From Pseudomonas sp. SJZ079 (GTDB lineage Bacteria > Pseudomonadota > Gammaproteobacteria > Pseudomonadales > Pseudomonadaceae), in contig NZ_VIUH01000012.1 of the NCBI RefSeq assembly GCF_007993865.1, positions 77,736 through 141,735 of the forward strand: DNA of 64,000 bases, given 5' to 3'. The notes under the pieces were generated by a model. That model worked only from the letters and a program-made list of their open reading frames with translations, was not told the DNA's origin and did no database searches. Both the position numbers and the translations under genes were made by a program. Shown piece by piece: positions 1 to 9,692 of this stretch; within the stretch, counting starts at the first letter, position 1, and each line of letters starts with the position of its first letter.

Positions 1-1251
1 GGCCGGCATCGTCACCTGGTCCAGCTGCAGCGCGATGTCGGCGGCGGCGGCCTGGGCGTAGACGAAGCATTCCAGCAGCGAATTGCTGGCCATACGGTTG
101 GCGCCATGCAGGCCGGTGAAGCTGGTTTCGCCAATGGCATACAAACCGGGTACGTCGGTGTGTCCGTTCTGGTCGACGACCACGCCGCCACAGGTGTAGT
201 GCGCCGCTGGCACCACCGGGATCGGCGCGCGGGTGATATCGATGCCGAAGTCCAGGCAGCGTTCATAGACGGTCGGGAAGTGCGATTTGATGAATTCTGC
301 CGGCTTATGGCTGATGTCCAGGTAGACGCAGTCCACGCCGAGGCGCTTCATCTCGTGGTCGATGGCGCGGGCGACGATGTCGCGCGGGGCGAGTTCGGCG
401 CGCGAATCGAAACGCTGCATAAAGCGTTCACCGTTAGGCAGTTTGAGCAGGGCGCCTTCGCCGCGCAGTGCTTCGGTGATCAGAAAACTTTTCGCCTGCG
501 GGTGGTACAGGCAGGTCGGGTGGAACTGGTTGAACTCCAGATTGCCGACCCGGCAGCCCGCCCGCCAGGCCATGGCGATACCGTCGCCGCAGGCGCCATC
601 CGGGTTGCTGGTGTAGAGATACACCTTGGCCGCGCCGCCAGTGGCGAGAATGACGAAGCGCGCGTGGTAGGTGTCGACCTGACCGCTGGCGCGATTGAGC
701 ACATAGGCGCCTAGGCAACGCTGCCCTTGCAGTCCTAGCTTGTGCTCGGTAATCAGATCGACTGCCACGCGCTGTTCCTGCAACTCGATATTGCTTCGCT
801 GTTTGGCGCGTTCCAGCAGGGTATTGAAAATGGCGGCGCCAGTCGCGTCTGCGGCGTGAATGATGCGCCGGTGGCTGTGGCCGCCTTCGCGGGTCAGATG
901 AAACTCGAAGCCGCCATCTTCGCGCGCGGTTTCATCGTCGCGGGTAAAGGGCACGCCTTGATCGATCAGCCATTGGATCGCTTCGCGGCTGTGCTCCACG
1001 GTGAAACGCACGCTCTCCTCGCGACATAGACCGCCGCCGGCATTCAGCGTGTCTTCGACATGCGATTCGACGGTATCCAGATCATCCAGTACGGCTGCCA
1101 CGCCACCCTGGGCCCAGTAAGTCGAGCCATTAGCCAGACTGCCCTTGCTCAGCACGGCGATACGCAGGTGCTCAGGCAGGCTCAGGGCCAAGGTCAGGCC
1201 TGCTGCACCGCTGCCTATGACCAGGATGTCGTGTTGATAATGTTGGCTCAT
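1..1251 (-). CDS. nadB: L-aspartate oxidase NadB (C-terminus off the left edge)
   Basis: FAD enzyme that oxidises L-aspartate to iminoaspartate, the first step of de novo NAD synthesis in the cytoplasm. The frame opens at the ATG complementary to 1249-1251 (N-terminus [18 protein letters not shown]) and runs without a stop to base 1. This gives 417 residues of an enzyme usually about 535-540 long, so roughly the last 120 residues, the C-terminal helical domain, lie outside. The dinucleotide-binding motif GSGAAG sits at residues 13-18. The gene is divergent from algU, the arrangement known around the P. aeruginosa algU locus, which supports the call. It is partial only because the window is cut; no frameshift is visible. 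Confidence 0.93.
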   Translation of the reverse strand, partial: MSQHYQHDILVIGSGAAGLTLALSLPEHLRIAVLSKGSLANGSTYWAQGGVAAVLDDLDTVESHVEDTLNAGGGLCREESVRFTVEHSREAIQWLIDQGVPFTRDDETAREDGGFEFHLTREGGHSHRRIIHAADATGAAIFNTLLERAKQRSNIELQEQRVAVDLITEHKLGLQGQRCLGAYVLNRASGQVDTYHARFVILATGGAAKVYLYTSNPDGACGDGIAMAWRAGCRVGNLEFNQFHPTCLYHPQAKSFLITEALRGEGALLKLPNGERFMQRFDSRAELAPRDIVARAIDHEMKRLGVDCVYLDISHKPAEFIKSHFPTVYERCLDFGIDITRAPIPVVPAAHYTCGGVVVDQNGHTDVPGLYAIGETSFTGLHGANRMASNSLLECFVYAQAAAADIALQLDQVTMPA

Positions 1252-1337
1252 GTCTAGATTCCGCAAGTAAGCGGCTCCTAGTATATAGAGGGGGGGCGCG
1301 GCACAATAGCGGGCTTATGACCGCCCGTGCCTTTGAG

Positions 1338-1364
1338 GAACTTTCTTAGTCTTTCAGGTTCCAT
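1338..1364 (+). promoter_or_regulatory. Candidate distal AlgU-type promoter
   Basis: GAACTT at 1338-1343 is followed after 16 bases by TCCAT at 1360-1364, close to the extracytoplasmic-sigma consensus GAACTT-N16/17-TCtga. It lies about 270 bases upstream of algU. P. aeruginosa algU is known to have two AlgU-dependent promoters, and this could be the distal one. The call rests on motif match only. Confidence 0.5.
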
Positions 1365-1543
1365 AAACGGTCACCCATAGAGGGGCACTGTCTGTTTGTC
1401 GTCTGCTTGAAAGCCCTGTGTGAGCTTTCCTGTAGTGGCCGGTGGACGATCTAAGATTATTGCGCAGCAGGGCCAGGGTCTTGGCTGCGTTATTCCGTGC
1501 GGGGCTGAAAGGGTTCTGCAGGAAGCTTGTTTTAAAAGGGGGA

Positions 1544-1571
1544 GAACTTTTGCGCAACGCCCAGGTCTATC
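1544..1571 (+). promoter_or_regulatory. Candidate proximal autoregulated AlgU promoter
   Basis: GAACTT at 1544-1549 is followed by a 17-base spacer and TCTAT at 1567-1571, an excellent match to AlgU/RpoE promoters. It sits about 60 bases upstream of the algU ATG, where the autoregulated P1 promoter of P. aeruginosa lies. This predicts positive autoregulation of the whole algU-mucABCD operon. Confidence 0.72.
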
Positions 1572-1629
1572 TTGGCAAGCTGATTCGCTGGCAGGTGCTG
1601 CACCCCTTTGGGTTCAATGAGGAGTGTTC

Positions 1630-2211
1630 ATGCTAGCCCAGGATGAGGATCAGCAGCTGGTCGAGCGCGTACAGCGCGGAGACAAGCGAGCATTTGATCT
1701 GTTGGTGCTGAAGTATCAGCACAAAATTCTCGGGCTGATCGTGCGTTTCGTGCACGACAGCCATGAGGCCCAGGATGTGGCGCAGGAAGCCTTTATCAAG
1801 GCATACCGGGCGCTGGCTAATTTTCGCGGTGACAGTGCTTTTTATACCTGGCTGTACCGCATCGCCATCAATACGGCGAAGAACCACCTGGTGTCGCGAG
1901 GTCGGCGACCGCCAGACAGTGATGTAAGCGCTGAGAATGCGGAGTTCTATGAGGGCGATCACGCCCTCAAGGACATCGAGTCACCAGAACGAGCTTTACT
2001 GCGGGATGAGATCGAGGCCACCGTGCATCGCAGCATCCAGCAATTGCCAGAAGATTTGCGTACGGCCCTAACCTTGCGTGAATTTGATGGTCTCAGTTAC
2101 GAGGACATTGCGAGCGTTATGCAGTGTCCGGTAGGCACCGTGCGTTCACGTATTTTTCGGGCGCGCGAGGCTATTGATAAGTCTCTGCAGCCTTTGCTAC
2201 AGGAAACCTAA
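1630..2211 (+). CDS. algU: Extracytoplasmic-stress sigma factor AlgU (RpoE)
   Basis: ECF sigma factor of the RpoE family that drives envelope-stress genes and, in Pseudomonas, alginate synthesis. The 193-residue product (MLAQDEDQQLVERVQRGDKR...) matches the length of P. aeruginosa AlgU and is nearly identical to it by eye. Region 2 lies at roughly residues 20-95, with the core-binding stretch QDVAQEAFIKAYRAL. Region 4, at about 130-185, has the helix-turn-helix LSYEDIASVMQCPVGTVRSR that reads the -35 element. The ATG at 1630 was preferred to the in-frame GTG at 1624, because TGAGGAG at 1618-1624 is correctly spaced only for the ATG. It is the first gene of an operon with its own anti-sigma factor. 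Confidence 0.97.
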   Translation: MLAQDEDQQLVERVQRGDKRAFDLLVLKYQHKILGLIVRFVHDSHEAQDVAQEAFIKAYRALANFRGDSAFYTWLYRIAINTAKNHLVSRGRRPPDSDVSAENAEFYEGDHALKDIESPERALLRDEIEATVHRSIQQLPEDLRTALTLREFDGLSYEDIASVMQCPVGTVRSRIFRAREAIDKSLQPLLQET

Positions 2212-2242
2212 GACAGCGGCGACAGCCAAGAGAGGAACCGCA

Positions 2243-2833
2243 ATGAGTCGTGAAGCCCTACAGGAATCGCTGTCCGCGGTGATGGATAACGAAGCGGACG
2301 AGTTGGAATTACGGCGTGTGCTCGGCGCGAGTGACGACGCCGAGATGCTCGCCAAGTGGTCGCGCTACCAGATCGCTCGAGCGGTGATGCATAAAGAATT
2401 GCTGGAGCCGCGTCTGGATATTGCCTCGGCTGTCTCCGCTGCGTTGGCCGATGAAGCGGTACCGGTGGCGAACAAGGCGGTTCGTGGTCCGTGGCACGTT
2501 GTCGGTCGTCTGGCTGTGGCTGCCTCGGTAACGGTTGCCGTGTTGGCTGGCGTACGTTTGTATAATCAGGATGAAGTCACGGGAGCTCAGATGGCGCAGC
2601 AAGCTGCTCAGCCAGCACTGACGACTCCGCAGATGCAGGGTCCAGCGATGCTGGCGGGCTTCAGTATCGACGGCGCGCAGCAGGCTTCCGCCCAGGCTGC
2701 TGGTGAGACTTCGTCGGGCTGGCATGAGCAACGGTTACCTGCTTACCTGCGCCAACACGCTCAACAGGCAGCGATGAATGGTAACGAAAGTGCGCTGCCG
2801 TATGCGCGTGCGGCAAGTTTGGAAAGCCGTTAA
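2243..2833 (+). CDS. mucA: Anti-sigma factor MucA
   Basis: Inner-membrane anti-sigma factor that holds AlgU inactive until regulated proteolysis destroys it. The product is 196 residues. The N-terminal cytoplasmic RseA-like domain (to about residue 75) contains the AlgU-binding region, a single membrane segment lies at about 86-104, and the remainder is periplasmic and binds MucB. The frame is complete with no premature stop, so this copy does not carry the truncations that cause mucoidy in clinical P. aeruginosa. AGAGGAA at 2231-2237 is the ribosome-binding site for the ATG at 2243. It follows algU by 31 bases and precedes mucB by 8. Confidence 0.95.
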   Translation: MSREALQESLSAVMDNEADELELRRVLGASDDAEMLAKWSRYQIARAVMHKELLEPRLDIASAVSAALADEAVPVANKAVRGPWHVVGRLAVAASVTVAVLAGVRLYNQDEVTGAQMAQQAAQPALTTPQMQGPAMLAGFSIDGAQQASAQAAGETSSGWHEQRLPAYLRQHAQQAAMNGNESALPYARAASLESR

Positions 2834-2841
2834 GGAGACGC

Positions 2842-3795
2842 ATGCGCTTTATCCCGGTTACCTCCTTTATTCTCGGCAGTTGGCTGGCGTTTCCCGCCGT
2901 CGCTGCCGAAGCGCAAGATTGGCTGCAACGTTTGGCTGAAGCTGAGCGCAGCCAAAACTACCAAGGCACTTTCGTGTATGAGCGTAATGGCAGCTTCTCC
3001 ACCCACAGCATGTGGCATCGGGTGGAAGAGGGCGGTGTCGTGCGCGAGCGCCTTTTGCAGTTGGATGGTCCTGCGCAGGAGGTGCTGCGTGTCGATGGGC
3101 GTGCCGAGTGCGTCAGCGGTACTTTGTCCGATCAGGTAATCGATAGTCAGAGTTGGCCGGCGCGCGAGCTGAATGCCCAACAGTTGACGGAATGGTACGA
3201 CCTGAAAGTCATCGGTGAATCCCGAGTGGCCGGGCGTGATGCCGTAGTGCTGGGGTTGCGGCCGCGCGATCAGCACCGCTATGGCGTTGAACTGCACCTG
3301 GATAGGGAGAGCGGTTTGCCGCTGAAGTCCCTGTTGTTAAACGACAAGGGGCAGTTACTCGAGCGCTTCCAGTTCACTCGCTTGGACGTTACTACGGTTC
3401 CGCCGGATGAGGCGTTGCAGCCGAGTGCAAAGTGCCGTCCGGTGCGGGTGACTGAGACGAAGGTCTCCGACGCGCAGACTTGGCGCTCCGATTGGCTGCC
3501 ACCAGGTTTTGTTTTGAGCCGAACGACCCTGCGACGTAGTCCTGCTTCGGATGAGCAAGTAGCGTGCTTGTTGTATGACGACGGACTGGCGCGTTTTTCC
3601 GTGTTCATGGAGCCGCTGCGTGGTGCTACGGTCGAGGATGCGCGCAGCCAGTTAGGGCCGACCGCTGCGGTTTCCCGGCGTCTGTCGACCGGCGACGGCG
3701 ATGTGATGGTCACGGTAGTCGGTGAGATTCCGTTGGGTACCGCCGAGCGGGTCGCCTTGTCGATGCGCGCAGCCGCTGAGCAGGTCACACCATGA
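2842..3795 (+). CDS. mucB: Periplasmic sigma-regulatory protein MucB (RseB)
   Basis: Periplasmic partner of MucA that protects it from the AlgW/DegS-type protease and may sense mislocalised lipoprotein or LPS signals, as RseB does. The product is 317 residues with a signal peptide ending near the AVAA stretch at residues 19-22. Next come the N-terminal lipoprotein-like domain (from about residue 25, motif QNYQGTFVYERNG) and a smaller C-terminal domain from about 210. GGAGACGC precedes the ATG. Its stop overlaps the mucC start by four bases (ATGA), so translation is coupled. Confidence 0.95.
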   Translation: MRFIPVTSFILGSWLAFPAVAAEAQDWLQRLAEAERSQNYQGTFVYERNGSFSTHSMWHRVEEGGVVRERLLQLDGPAQEVLRVDGRAECVSGTLSDQVIDSQSWPARELNAQQLTEWYDLKVIGESRVAGRDAVVLGLRPRDQHRYGVELHLDRESGLPLKSLLLNDKGQLLERFQFTRLDVTTVPPDEALQPSAKCRPVRVTETKVSDAQTWRSDWLPPGFVLSRTTLRRSPASDEQVACLLYDDGLARFSVFMEPLRGATVEDARSQLGPTAAVSRRLSTGDGDVMVTVVGEIPLGTAERVALSMRAAAEQVTP

Positions 3796-4247
3796 TTGAA
3801 GAGCAGGGACGGGTGGTGGCTGTCGAGCCAGGTGCCGTTTGGGTCGAGACCCTGCGCAAGAGTACCTGCTCCAGTTGCTCGGCGAATGCGGGTTGCGGTC
3901 AGGGTTTGCTGGATAAGCTGGGCGTAAGCGGTCGACGTGGTTATGTGCGCGCGCTGTGCGATTTGCAGCTAGCGGTCGGGGATGGTGTGGTGCTCGGCGT
4001 GCGCGAGGATTTGTTGGTGCGTGGCTCGCTACTGGTTTACCTGTTCCCCCTGTTAGGCTTGTTCGCGTCTGCGCTGCTGGCGGAGCAACTGGGTTTGGCC
4101 GAGCCGCTGGTAATTTTGGCCAGCTTTCTAGGCTTTGCTGCATCCTGGTTTGGGGTGCGCTGGCGCAGCGTTCGCACCGCGAGCGATCCGGCCTTGCAGC
4201 CGGTGGTGTTGCGCGCTTTGCTGGTAGGTGCTGCGGGCTTATTTTAA
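3792..4247 (+). CDS. mucC: RseC/MucC family membrane protein
   Basis: Inner-membrane protein of the RseC family, a minor modulator of the sigma-E-type response; the biochemical role of the family is not settled. The product is 151 residues. A cysteine cluster at 26, 29 and 35 (CSSCSANAGCG) precedes two membrane segments at roughly 75-95 and 100-120. Similar cysteine-rich RseC proteins also occur with electron-transfer complexes, so metal or redox binding is possible but not shown. The gene overlaps mucB by four bases and is followed 30 bases later by mucD, within the operon. Confidence 0.9.
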   Translation: MIEEQGRVVAVEPGAVWVETLRKSTCSSCSANAGCGQGLLDKLGVSGRRGYVRALCDLQLAVGDGVVLGVREDLLVRGSLLVYLFPLLGLFASALLAEQLGLAEPLVILASFLGFAASWFGVRWRSVRTASDPALQPVVLRALLVGAAGLF

Positions 4248-4277
4248 GTCTTTTGCTGGTTCTGAATGGGGAGTTGT

Positions 4278-5714
4278 ATGTCGATGCCTAGTCTGAAACA
4301 AACTTTTTCCGCGTTGCTTGCAGTTTTATTGTTGGGACAGGTGGTTGCTGCGCAGGCGGATTTGCCGGAGTTTACCGAGCTGGTCGAACAAGCCTCGCCT
4401 GCAGTGGTAAATATCAGTACGCGGCAGAAGATTCCCGAGCGTGTGGCGACTGCCGACGGTCAGCTGACCATCCCCGATCTGGAAGGCCTGCCGCCGATGT
4501 TTCGCGAGTTCTTCGAGCGCAATATGCCACAGGTACCGCGTGCCCCTGGCGGTGGACGTCAGCGAGAGGCGCAGTCGCTGGGCTCGGGCTTCATCATTTC
4601 GGCCGATGGCTATGTGCTGACCAATAACCATGTGATCGCCGATGCCGATGAAATCATTGTGCGCTTGTCTGATCGCAGCGAGTTGGAAGCCAAGCTGGTC
4701 GGCACTGATCCGCGCAGCGATGTGGCTTTGCTGAAAATCGAAGGCAAAGACTTGCCGACCGTCAAGATAGGCAAATCCGAGGATCTGAAGGTCGGAGAAT
4801 GGGTTTTGGCGATTGGTTCGCCGTTCGGTTTCGATCATTCGGTGACTGCCGGTATCGTCAGTGCCAAGGGACGTAGCCTGCCCAGTGAAAGCTATGTGCC
4901 GTTCATTCAGACCGATGTGGCGATCAATCCAGGTAACTCCGGCGGCCCGCTGTTCAACCTGGCGGGTGAAGTAGTGGGGATCAACTCACAGATTTTTACC
5001 CGCTCCGGCGGTTTCATGGGGCTGTCCTTCGCCATTCCGATGAGCGTTGCAATGGATGTGGCCGATCAGCTCAAGGCCAGCGGCAAGGTCAGTCGCGGCT
5101 GGCTGGGTGTGGTCATCCAGGAAGTGAACAAGGACCTTGCCGAGTCTTTCGGGCTGGATAAGCCTGCCGGTGCGTTGGTCGCTCAGGTGCTTGAGGGTGG
5201 TCCTGCTGCCAAGGGCGGCCTGCAGGTGGGCGATGTGATTCTCAACCTGAATGGCCAGCCGATCATCATGTCGGCGGATCTGCCGCATCTGGTCGGGAGG
5301 CTGAAGCCTGGTAGCAAGGCCGAGCTGGACGTAGTGCGCGACGGTGCCCGCAAGAAGCTGCAGGTGGCCATCGCCGCTCTGCCGGAGGAAGGTGAGGAGC
5401 TGGCGGGTATCGAAGGCCCAGGCGTGGAGCGCAGCAGCAATCGCCTGGGGGTCAAGGTAGTTGAGCTGACGGAAGAGCAGAAGAAAGGCCTCGACCTGAA
5501 AGGCGGCGTGGTGATCAAGGAAGTGCTGGATGGTCCGGCTGCGATGATTGGTCTGCGTCCGGGCGATGTGATCACCCATCTGAACAATCAGGCGATCGAT
5601 TCGGCGAAAACATTCACTCAGGTGGCGCAGGACTTGCCGAGAAATCGTTCGGTTTCGATGCGTGTGTTGCGGCAAGGGCGCGCCAGTTTCATTACCTTCA
5701 AATTGGCGGAGTAA
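4278..5714 (+). CDS. mucD: Periplasmic serine protease MucD (DegP/HtrA family)
   Basis: Periplasmic HtrA-type protease and chaperone that removes misfolded envelope proteins and keeps AlgU activity down. From the ATG at 4278 the product is 478 residues with a signal peptide to about residue 27 (VVAAQA). The catalytic triad is visible as His118 (TNNHVI), Asp148 (DPRSDVALL) and Ser221 (NPGNSGGPLF), followed by two PDZ domains at about 285-370 and 390-475. GGGGAG at 4268-4273 supports the start at 4278; an in-frame ATG at 4266 lies inside that site and is unlikely. It is the last gene of the algU operon and is followed by a terminator. Confidence 0.95.
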   Translation: MSMPSLKQTFSALLAVLLLGQVVAAQADLPEFTELVEQASPAVVNISTRQKIPERVATADGQLTIPDLEGLPPMFREFFERNMPQVPRAPGGGRQREAQSLGSGFIISADGYVLTNNHVIADADEIIVRLSDRSELEAKLVGTDPRSDVALLKIEGKDLPTVKIGKSEDLKVGEWVLAIGSPFGFDHSVTAGIVSAKGRSLPSESYVPFIQTDVAINPGNSGGPLFNLAGEVVGINSQIFTRSGGFMGLSFAIPMSVAMDVADQLKASGKVSRGWLGVVIQEVNKDLAESFGLDKPAGALVAQVLEGGPAAKGGLQVGDVILNLNGQPIIMSADLPHLVGRLKPGSKAELDVVRDGARKKLQVAIAALPEEGEELAGIEGPGVERSSNRLGVKVVELTEEQKKGLDLKGGVVIKEVLDGPAAMIGLRPGDVITHLNNQAIDSAKTFTQVAQDLPRNRSVSMRVLRQGRASFITFKLAE

Positions 5715-5728
5715 ATCGCTCAAGCGCG

Positions 5729-5756
5729 AAAAAGGGCGATCTGGATCGCCCTTTTT
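5729..5756 (+). terminator. Rho-independent terminator after mucD
   Basis: An A-run, a GGGCGATC/GATCGCCC hairpin (5734-5751) and five Ts at 5752-5756 start 15 bases after the mucD stop. It ends the algU operon and separates it from lepA. Confidence 0.85.
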
Positions 5757-5863
5757 CATGGCTGCCAATTGGCGCCTGGGCGTGACGCGTGCGACGCCTA
5801 TCGGGTACACTTCCCGGCTATTTTCGGCGGGCAGTTGCCTGCGGCCTTTTCGAGTGCTGTCCT

Positions 5864-7663
5864 GTGAGTGACCTGAGTCATATCCGCAATTTCTCCATCA
5901 TCGCCCATATCGATCATGGCAAGTCCACCCTGGCTGACCGCTTCATCCAGATGTGTGGTGGCTTGTCCGAGCGCGAAATGGAAGCCCAGGTGCTGGACTC
6001 CATGGACCTGGAACGTGAGCGCGGTATCACCATCAAGGCGCACAGCGTCACCCTGTATTACAAAGCGCTGGACGGCAAAACCTACCAGTTGAACTTCATC
6101 GACACCCCCGGTCACGTCGACTTCACCTATGAAGTCAGCCGCTCACTGGCCGCCTGCGAAGGCGCCTTGCTGGTGGTCGATGCCGGCCAGGGCGTCGAGG
6201 CACAATCGGTGGCCAACTGCTACACCGCCATCGAGCAGGGCCTCGAAGTCATGCCTGTGCTGAACAAGATCGACCTGCCGCAGGCCGATCCTGATCGCGT
6301 CAAAGAAGAAATCGAAAAAATCATCGGCATCGATGCTACTGATGCCGTGACCTGCAGTGCCAAGACGGGCCTGGGTGTCGACGAAGTGCTGGAGCGCCTG
6401 GTTCACACCATTCCAGCGCCAACTGGGAATATCGAAGATCCGTTGCAAGCGTTGATCATCGACTCCTGGTTCGACAACTATCTGGGCGTTGTCTCCCTGG
6501 TTCGCGTGCGTCATGGGCGGATCAAGAAGGGCGATAAAGTGCTGGTTAAATCCACCGGCAAGATTCATCTGGTGGACAGCGTCGGCGTATTCAATCCTAA
6601 GCACAGCGCCACGGTTGACCTGAAAGCCGGTGAAGTAGGCTTCATTATCGCCGGCATCAAGGACATTCACGGTGCGCCAGTGGGCGACACCCTGACCCTG
6701 AGCTCGACGCCGGATGTCGAAGTGCTGCCAGGCTTCAAGCGCATCCAACCGCAGGTTTATGCGGGCCTGTTCCCGGTCAGCTCCGACGACTTCGAAGACT
6801 TCCGTGAGGCGCTGCAAAAACTCACGCTGAACGATTCCTCGTTGCAGTACACCCCGGAAAGCTCCGATGCGCTGGGCTTTGGCTTCCGCTGTGGTTTCCT
6901 CGGCATGCTGCACATGGAGATTATCCAGGAGCGGCTTGAGCGCGAGTACGACCTCGACCTGATCACCACCGCGCCGACAGTGATTTTCGAGCTGGTGCTC
7001 AAGACCGGTGAAACGATTTATGTCGATAACCCGTCCAAGCTGCCGGATGTGTCGAGCATCGAAGATATGCGCGAGCCTATCGTCCGGGCCAGCATTCTGG
7101 TGCCGCAGGAACACTTGGGTAACGTCATCACCCTGTGTATCGAAAAGCGCGGTGTACAGCATGACATGCTGTTTCTGGGGTCCCAGGTACAGGTGACCTA
7201 TGACTTGCCGATGAACGAAGTGGTCCTCGACTTCTTCGACCGTCTGAAGTCGACCAGCCGTGGATATGCCTCGCTGGACTACCACTTCGATCGTTATCAG
7301 TCAGCTAACCTGGTCAAGCTGGATGTGCTGATCAACGGCGAAAAAGTCGACGCCCTGGCGTTGATCGTGCACCGCGACAACGCCAACTACAAAGGTCGTG
7401 CGTTGACCGAGAAGATGAAAGAGCTGATTCCGCGGCAGATGTTCGACGTGGCAATCCAGGCCGCCATTGGCGGGCAGATTGTGGCGCGAACGACCGTCAA
7501 GGCGCTGCGCAAGAACGTATTGGCCAAGTGCTACGGTGGCGACGTGAGCCGTAAGCGCAAGCTGTTGGAAAAACAGAAGGCCGGTAAAAAGCGGATGAAG
7601 CAAGTCGGTAACGTGGAAATTCCACAAGAAGCCTTCCTTGCGGTACTCAGGTTGGATAGTTAG
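5864..7663 (+). CDS. lepA: Elongation factor 4 (LepA)
   Basis: Translational GTPase that acts on paused or mistranslocated ribosomes and assists 30S biogenesis. The product is 599 residues, exactly the Pseudomonas length, when started at the GTG at 5864 ([20 protein letters not shown]). G1 is [10 protein letters not shown]3 is DTPGHVDF and G4 is NKID, followed by domain II, the EF-G-like domains and the LepA-specific C-terminal domain with lysine-rich [19 protein letters not shown]. No strong ribosome-binding site precedes the GTG. An in-frame upstream ATG at 5789 would add 25 residues without family support. A TACACT hexamer at 5806-5811 may be the -10 of its own promoter. lepB follows after 5 bases. 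Confidence 0.97.
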   Translation: MSDLSHIRNFSIIAHIDHGKSTLADRFIQMCGGLSEREMEAQVLDSMDLERERGITIKAHSVTLYYKALDGKTYQLNFIDTPGHVDFTYEVSRSLAACEGALLVVDAGQGVEAQSVANCYTAIEQGLEVMPVLNKIDLPQADPDRVKEEIEKIIGIDATDAVTCSAKTGLGVDEVLERLVHTIPAPTGNIEDPLQALIIDSWFDNYLGVVSLVRVRHGRIKKGDKVLVKSTGKIHLVDSVGVFNPKHSATVDLKAGEVGFIIAGIKDIHGAPVGDTLTLSSTPDVEVLPGFKRIQPQVYAGLFPVSSDDFEDFREALQKLTLNDSSLQYTPESSDALGFGFRCGFLGMLHMEIIQERLEREYDLDLITTAPTVIFELVLKTGETIYVDNPSKLPDVSSIEDMREPIVRASILVPQEHLGNVITLCIEKRGVQHDMLFLGSQVQVTYDLPMNEVVLDFFDRLKSTSRGYASLDYHFDRYQSANLVKLDVLINGEKVDALALIVHRDNANYKGRALTEKMKELIPRQMFDVAIQAAIGGQIVARTTVKALRKNVLAKCYGGDVSRKRKLLEKQKAGKKRMKQVGNVEIPQEAFLAVLRLDS

Positions 7664-7668
7664 GTCCT

Positions 7669-8523
7669 ATGTCACTAAATTTCCCGCTGTTGCTGGTCAT
7701 CGCTGTCGCCGTGTGCGGCATGCTGGCGCTGTTCGATTTGATCTTTCTGGCCCCGCGTCGTCGCGCGGCCATTGCCAATTACCATGGTCAGGTCAGCGAG
7801 CCAGACGAGGCCGTGGTCGATCAATTGAACAAAGAACCGCTGTTGGTCGAGTACGGCAAGTCGTTCTTTCCGGTGCTGGCGATCGTGCTGGTGCTGCGCT
7901 CCTTTCTGGTCGAGCCGTTCCAGATTCCATCCGGCTCGATGAAGCCGACCCTGGAGGTCGGTGACTTCATCCTGGTCAACAAGTTTGCCTACGGCATTCG
8001 TTTGCCAGTACTGGACACCAAGGTGATCGAGGTGGACGAGCCGCAGCGCGGCGATGTCATGGTGTTCCGCTACCCGAGCGACCCGAACATCAACTACATC
8101 AAGCGCGTGGTCGGTTTGGCTGGCGATCATCTTCGCTACACCAGCGACAAGCGTCTGTTCATCAACGATCGGCCAGTCGCCCAGCAATTGATTGGTGAGG
8201 AGCCGGGCAGCCTCGGCAGCGCCATGCTCTATAACGAGCAGTTGGGTGAAGCCGAGCATCTGATCCGCAAGGAAATGAATCGTTACCGCATCGAGCCTGG
8301 GCGTGAGTGGGTGGTGCCGCAGGGCTACTACTTCATGATGGGCGACAATCGCGACAACTCCAACGATAGCCGCTATTGGGACGATCGAAATATCCCCAAG
8401 CCCTTGCTGGGCATGGTGCCGGACAAGAATATCGTCGGCAAAGCCTTCGCCATCTGGATGAGCTGGCCGGAGCCCAAGTTGCGCAACCTGCCGAATCTCG
8501 CGCGCGTCGGCTTGATCCACTGA
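7669..8523 (+). CDS. lepB: Signal peptidase I (LepB)
   Basis: Inner-membrane serine protease that removes signal peptides from exported proteins. The product is 284 residues with membrane segments at about 6-26 and 65-80 and a periplasmic catalytic domain. The Ser/Lys dyad is visible: Ser90 in PSGSMKPTL and Lys145 in NYIKRVVG, matching the E. coli positions. The box GDNRDNSNDSRYW is intact. It follows lepA by 5 bases, the lepA-lepB pairing usual in proteobacteria, and is likely cotranscribed with lepA. Confidence 0.97.
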   Translation: MSLNFPLLLVIAVAVCGMLALFDLIFLAPRRRAAIANYHGQVSEPDEAVVDQLNKEPLLVEYGKSFFPVLAIVLVLRSFLVEPFQIPSGSMKPTLEVGDFILVNKFAYGIRLPVLDTKVIEVDEPQRGDVMVFRYPSDPNINYIKRVVGLAGDHLRYTSDKRLFINDRPVAQQLIGEEPGSLGSAMLYNEQLGEAEHLIRKEMNRYRIEPGREWVVPQGYYFMMGDNRDNSNDSRYWDDRNIPKPLLGMVPDKNIVGKAFAIWMSWPEPKLRNLPNLARVGLIH

Positions 8524-8537
8524 CGTTCCAGCTATTT

Positions 8538-8564
8538 TGCGACGCTGTTCAATACGGCGTCGCA
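8538..8564. other. Hairpin downstream of lepB
   Basis: TGCGACGC at 8538-8545 and GCGTCGCA at 8557-8564 form a perfect 8-base stem with an 11-base loop. There is no T-run, so it is at best a weak terminator or an mRNA-processing or stabilising structure between lepB and the DUF4845 gene. Confidence 0.45.
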
Positions 8565-8628
8565 GGCTATATATAGTCTTGTCTCGGGCCCATAGGGCTC
8601 TTACATAACATCGAACTTGGGGTCAATT

Positions 8629-9006
8629 ATGACATTTGCACGTTCGCAAAAAGGCTTGTCGGTCCTTGGCTGGCTAATGGCGCTGGCGCTCGTGGCGTTC
8701 GTCGCCAGCGCCGCATTCAAGATGCTGCCGCATTACCTCGACTATATGTCGATGGAGAAGATCATTACCTCGGTCGAGACTGACAAGGCCGCGGAAATAA
8801 AAAGCGTGGGTGAGTTTTACGGCCATGTCAGCAAGGGTATGGAAGTCAACAGCATCCGCGACTTGAGACTGCAGGAAGTGCTCAAGGTGAAACTCGAGAA
8901 CAATGAGTTTCGTGCCCATCTGAAGTACGAGGTGCGTGAGCCGTTGATCCAGAACCTCGATCTGGTGGCGCGTTTCGACAAAGAATATCGCGTGCGCATG
9001 CCGTGA
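8629..9006 (+). CDS. DUF4845 single-pass membrane protein
   Basis: A 125-residue protein of the DUF4845 family, which is conserved between lepB and rnc in Pseudomonas but has no established function. A type-IV-pilin-like start ([21 protein letters not shown]) gives one N-terminal membrane segment at about 12-31, and the rest is a small soluble domain probably facing the periplasm. The ATG at 8629 was chosen over a TTG four codons upstream. Its stop overlaps the GTG start of rnc (GTGA at 9003-9006), so the two are translationally coupled. A link to secretion or RNase III is suggested only by position. Confidence 0.85.
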   Translation: MTFARSQKGLSVLGWLMALALVAFVASAAFKMLPHYLDYMSMEKIITSVETDKAAEIKSVGEFYGHVSKGMEVNSIRDLRLQEVLKVKLENNEFRAHLKYEVREPLIQNLDLVARFDKEYRVRMP

Positions 9007-9692
9007 CTGCTTCGTTAGGCCGCCTCGAGCGACAGCTCGGTTATAGCTTCAAAGACCAGGACCTGATGGTCCTGGCGTTGACCCATCGCAGTTTCGCCGG
9101 ACGCAATAATGAGCGTCTGGAGTTCCTCGGTGATGCCATCCTCAACTTCGTCGCCGGTGAGGCGTTGTTCGAGCGCTTTCCGCAGGCCCGCGAAGGCCAG
9201 TTGTCGCGTTTGCGCGCCCGTCTGGTCAAGGGCGAAACCCTGGCCATACTGGCGCGCGGTTTCGACTTGGGCGAATACCTGCGCCTGGGTTCGGGTGAAC
9301 TGAAGAGCGGGGGTTTTCGCCGCGAATCGATTCTCGCCGATGCGCTGGAAGCCTTGATCGGTGCGATCTATCTGGATGCCGGTATGGAAGCGGCTCGTGA
9401 TCGGGTGCTGGCCTGGCTGACCAATGAGTTCGACAGCTTGACCCTGGTCGATACCAACAAGGATCCGAAAACCCGCCTGCAGGAGTTTCTGCAATCGCGG
9501 GCCAGTGACCTGCCGCGTTATGAAGTGGTGGATATCCAGGGCGAACCGCATTGCCGGACCTTCGTCGTCGAATGCCAAATCGCCCTATTGAATGACAAGA
9601 CCCTGGGACAGGGCGCCAGCCGTCGGATTGCCGAACAGGTTGCCGCGGCCGCTGCCTTGATTGCCCTGGGTGTGGAGAATAGCCATGACTGA
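9003..9692 (+). CDS. rnc: Ribonuclease III
   Basis: Double-strand-specific endoribonuclease that processes rRNA precursors and many mRNAs. The product is 229 residues, the Pseudomonas length. The catalytic signature [12 protein letters not shown] covers residues 38-48 with Glu40 and Asp44, a second acidic cluster lies in [13 protein letters not shown], and a C-terminal dsRNA-binding domain starts near residue 155 ([11 protein letters not shown]). It starts at a GTG overlapping the stop of the preceding gene and overlaps era by 8 bases, giving the classical rnc-era-recO order. Confidence 0.97.
   Translation: MTASLGRLERQLGYSFKDQDLMVLALTHRSFAGRNNERLEFLGDAILNFVAGEALFERFPQAREGQLSRLRARLVKGETLAILARGFDLGEYLRLGSGELKSGGFRRESILADALEALIGAIYLDAGMEAARDRVLAWLTNEFDSLTLVDTNKDPKTRLQEFLQSRASDLPRYEVVDIQGEPHCRTFVVECQIALLNDKTLGQGASRRIAEQVAAAAALIALGVENSHD

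Larger units (their letters stand above)
1252..1629. other. Divergent nadB/algU intergenic region
   Basis: This 378-base spacer holds no gene. It carries two candidate AlgU-type promoters for algU (listed separately) and a TGAGGAG ribosome-binding site at 1618-1624 ahead of the algU ATG. No convincing sigma70 promoter for nadB could be singled out by eye. Confidence 0.6.

Noticed and set aside
6143..7285. A 380-codon frame on the minus strand opposite lepA
   Set aside because: It is a shadow of lepA, with no ribosome-binding site or recognisable domain.
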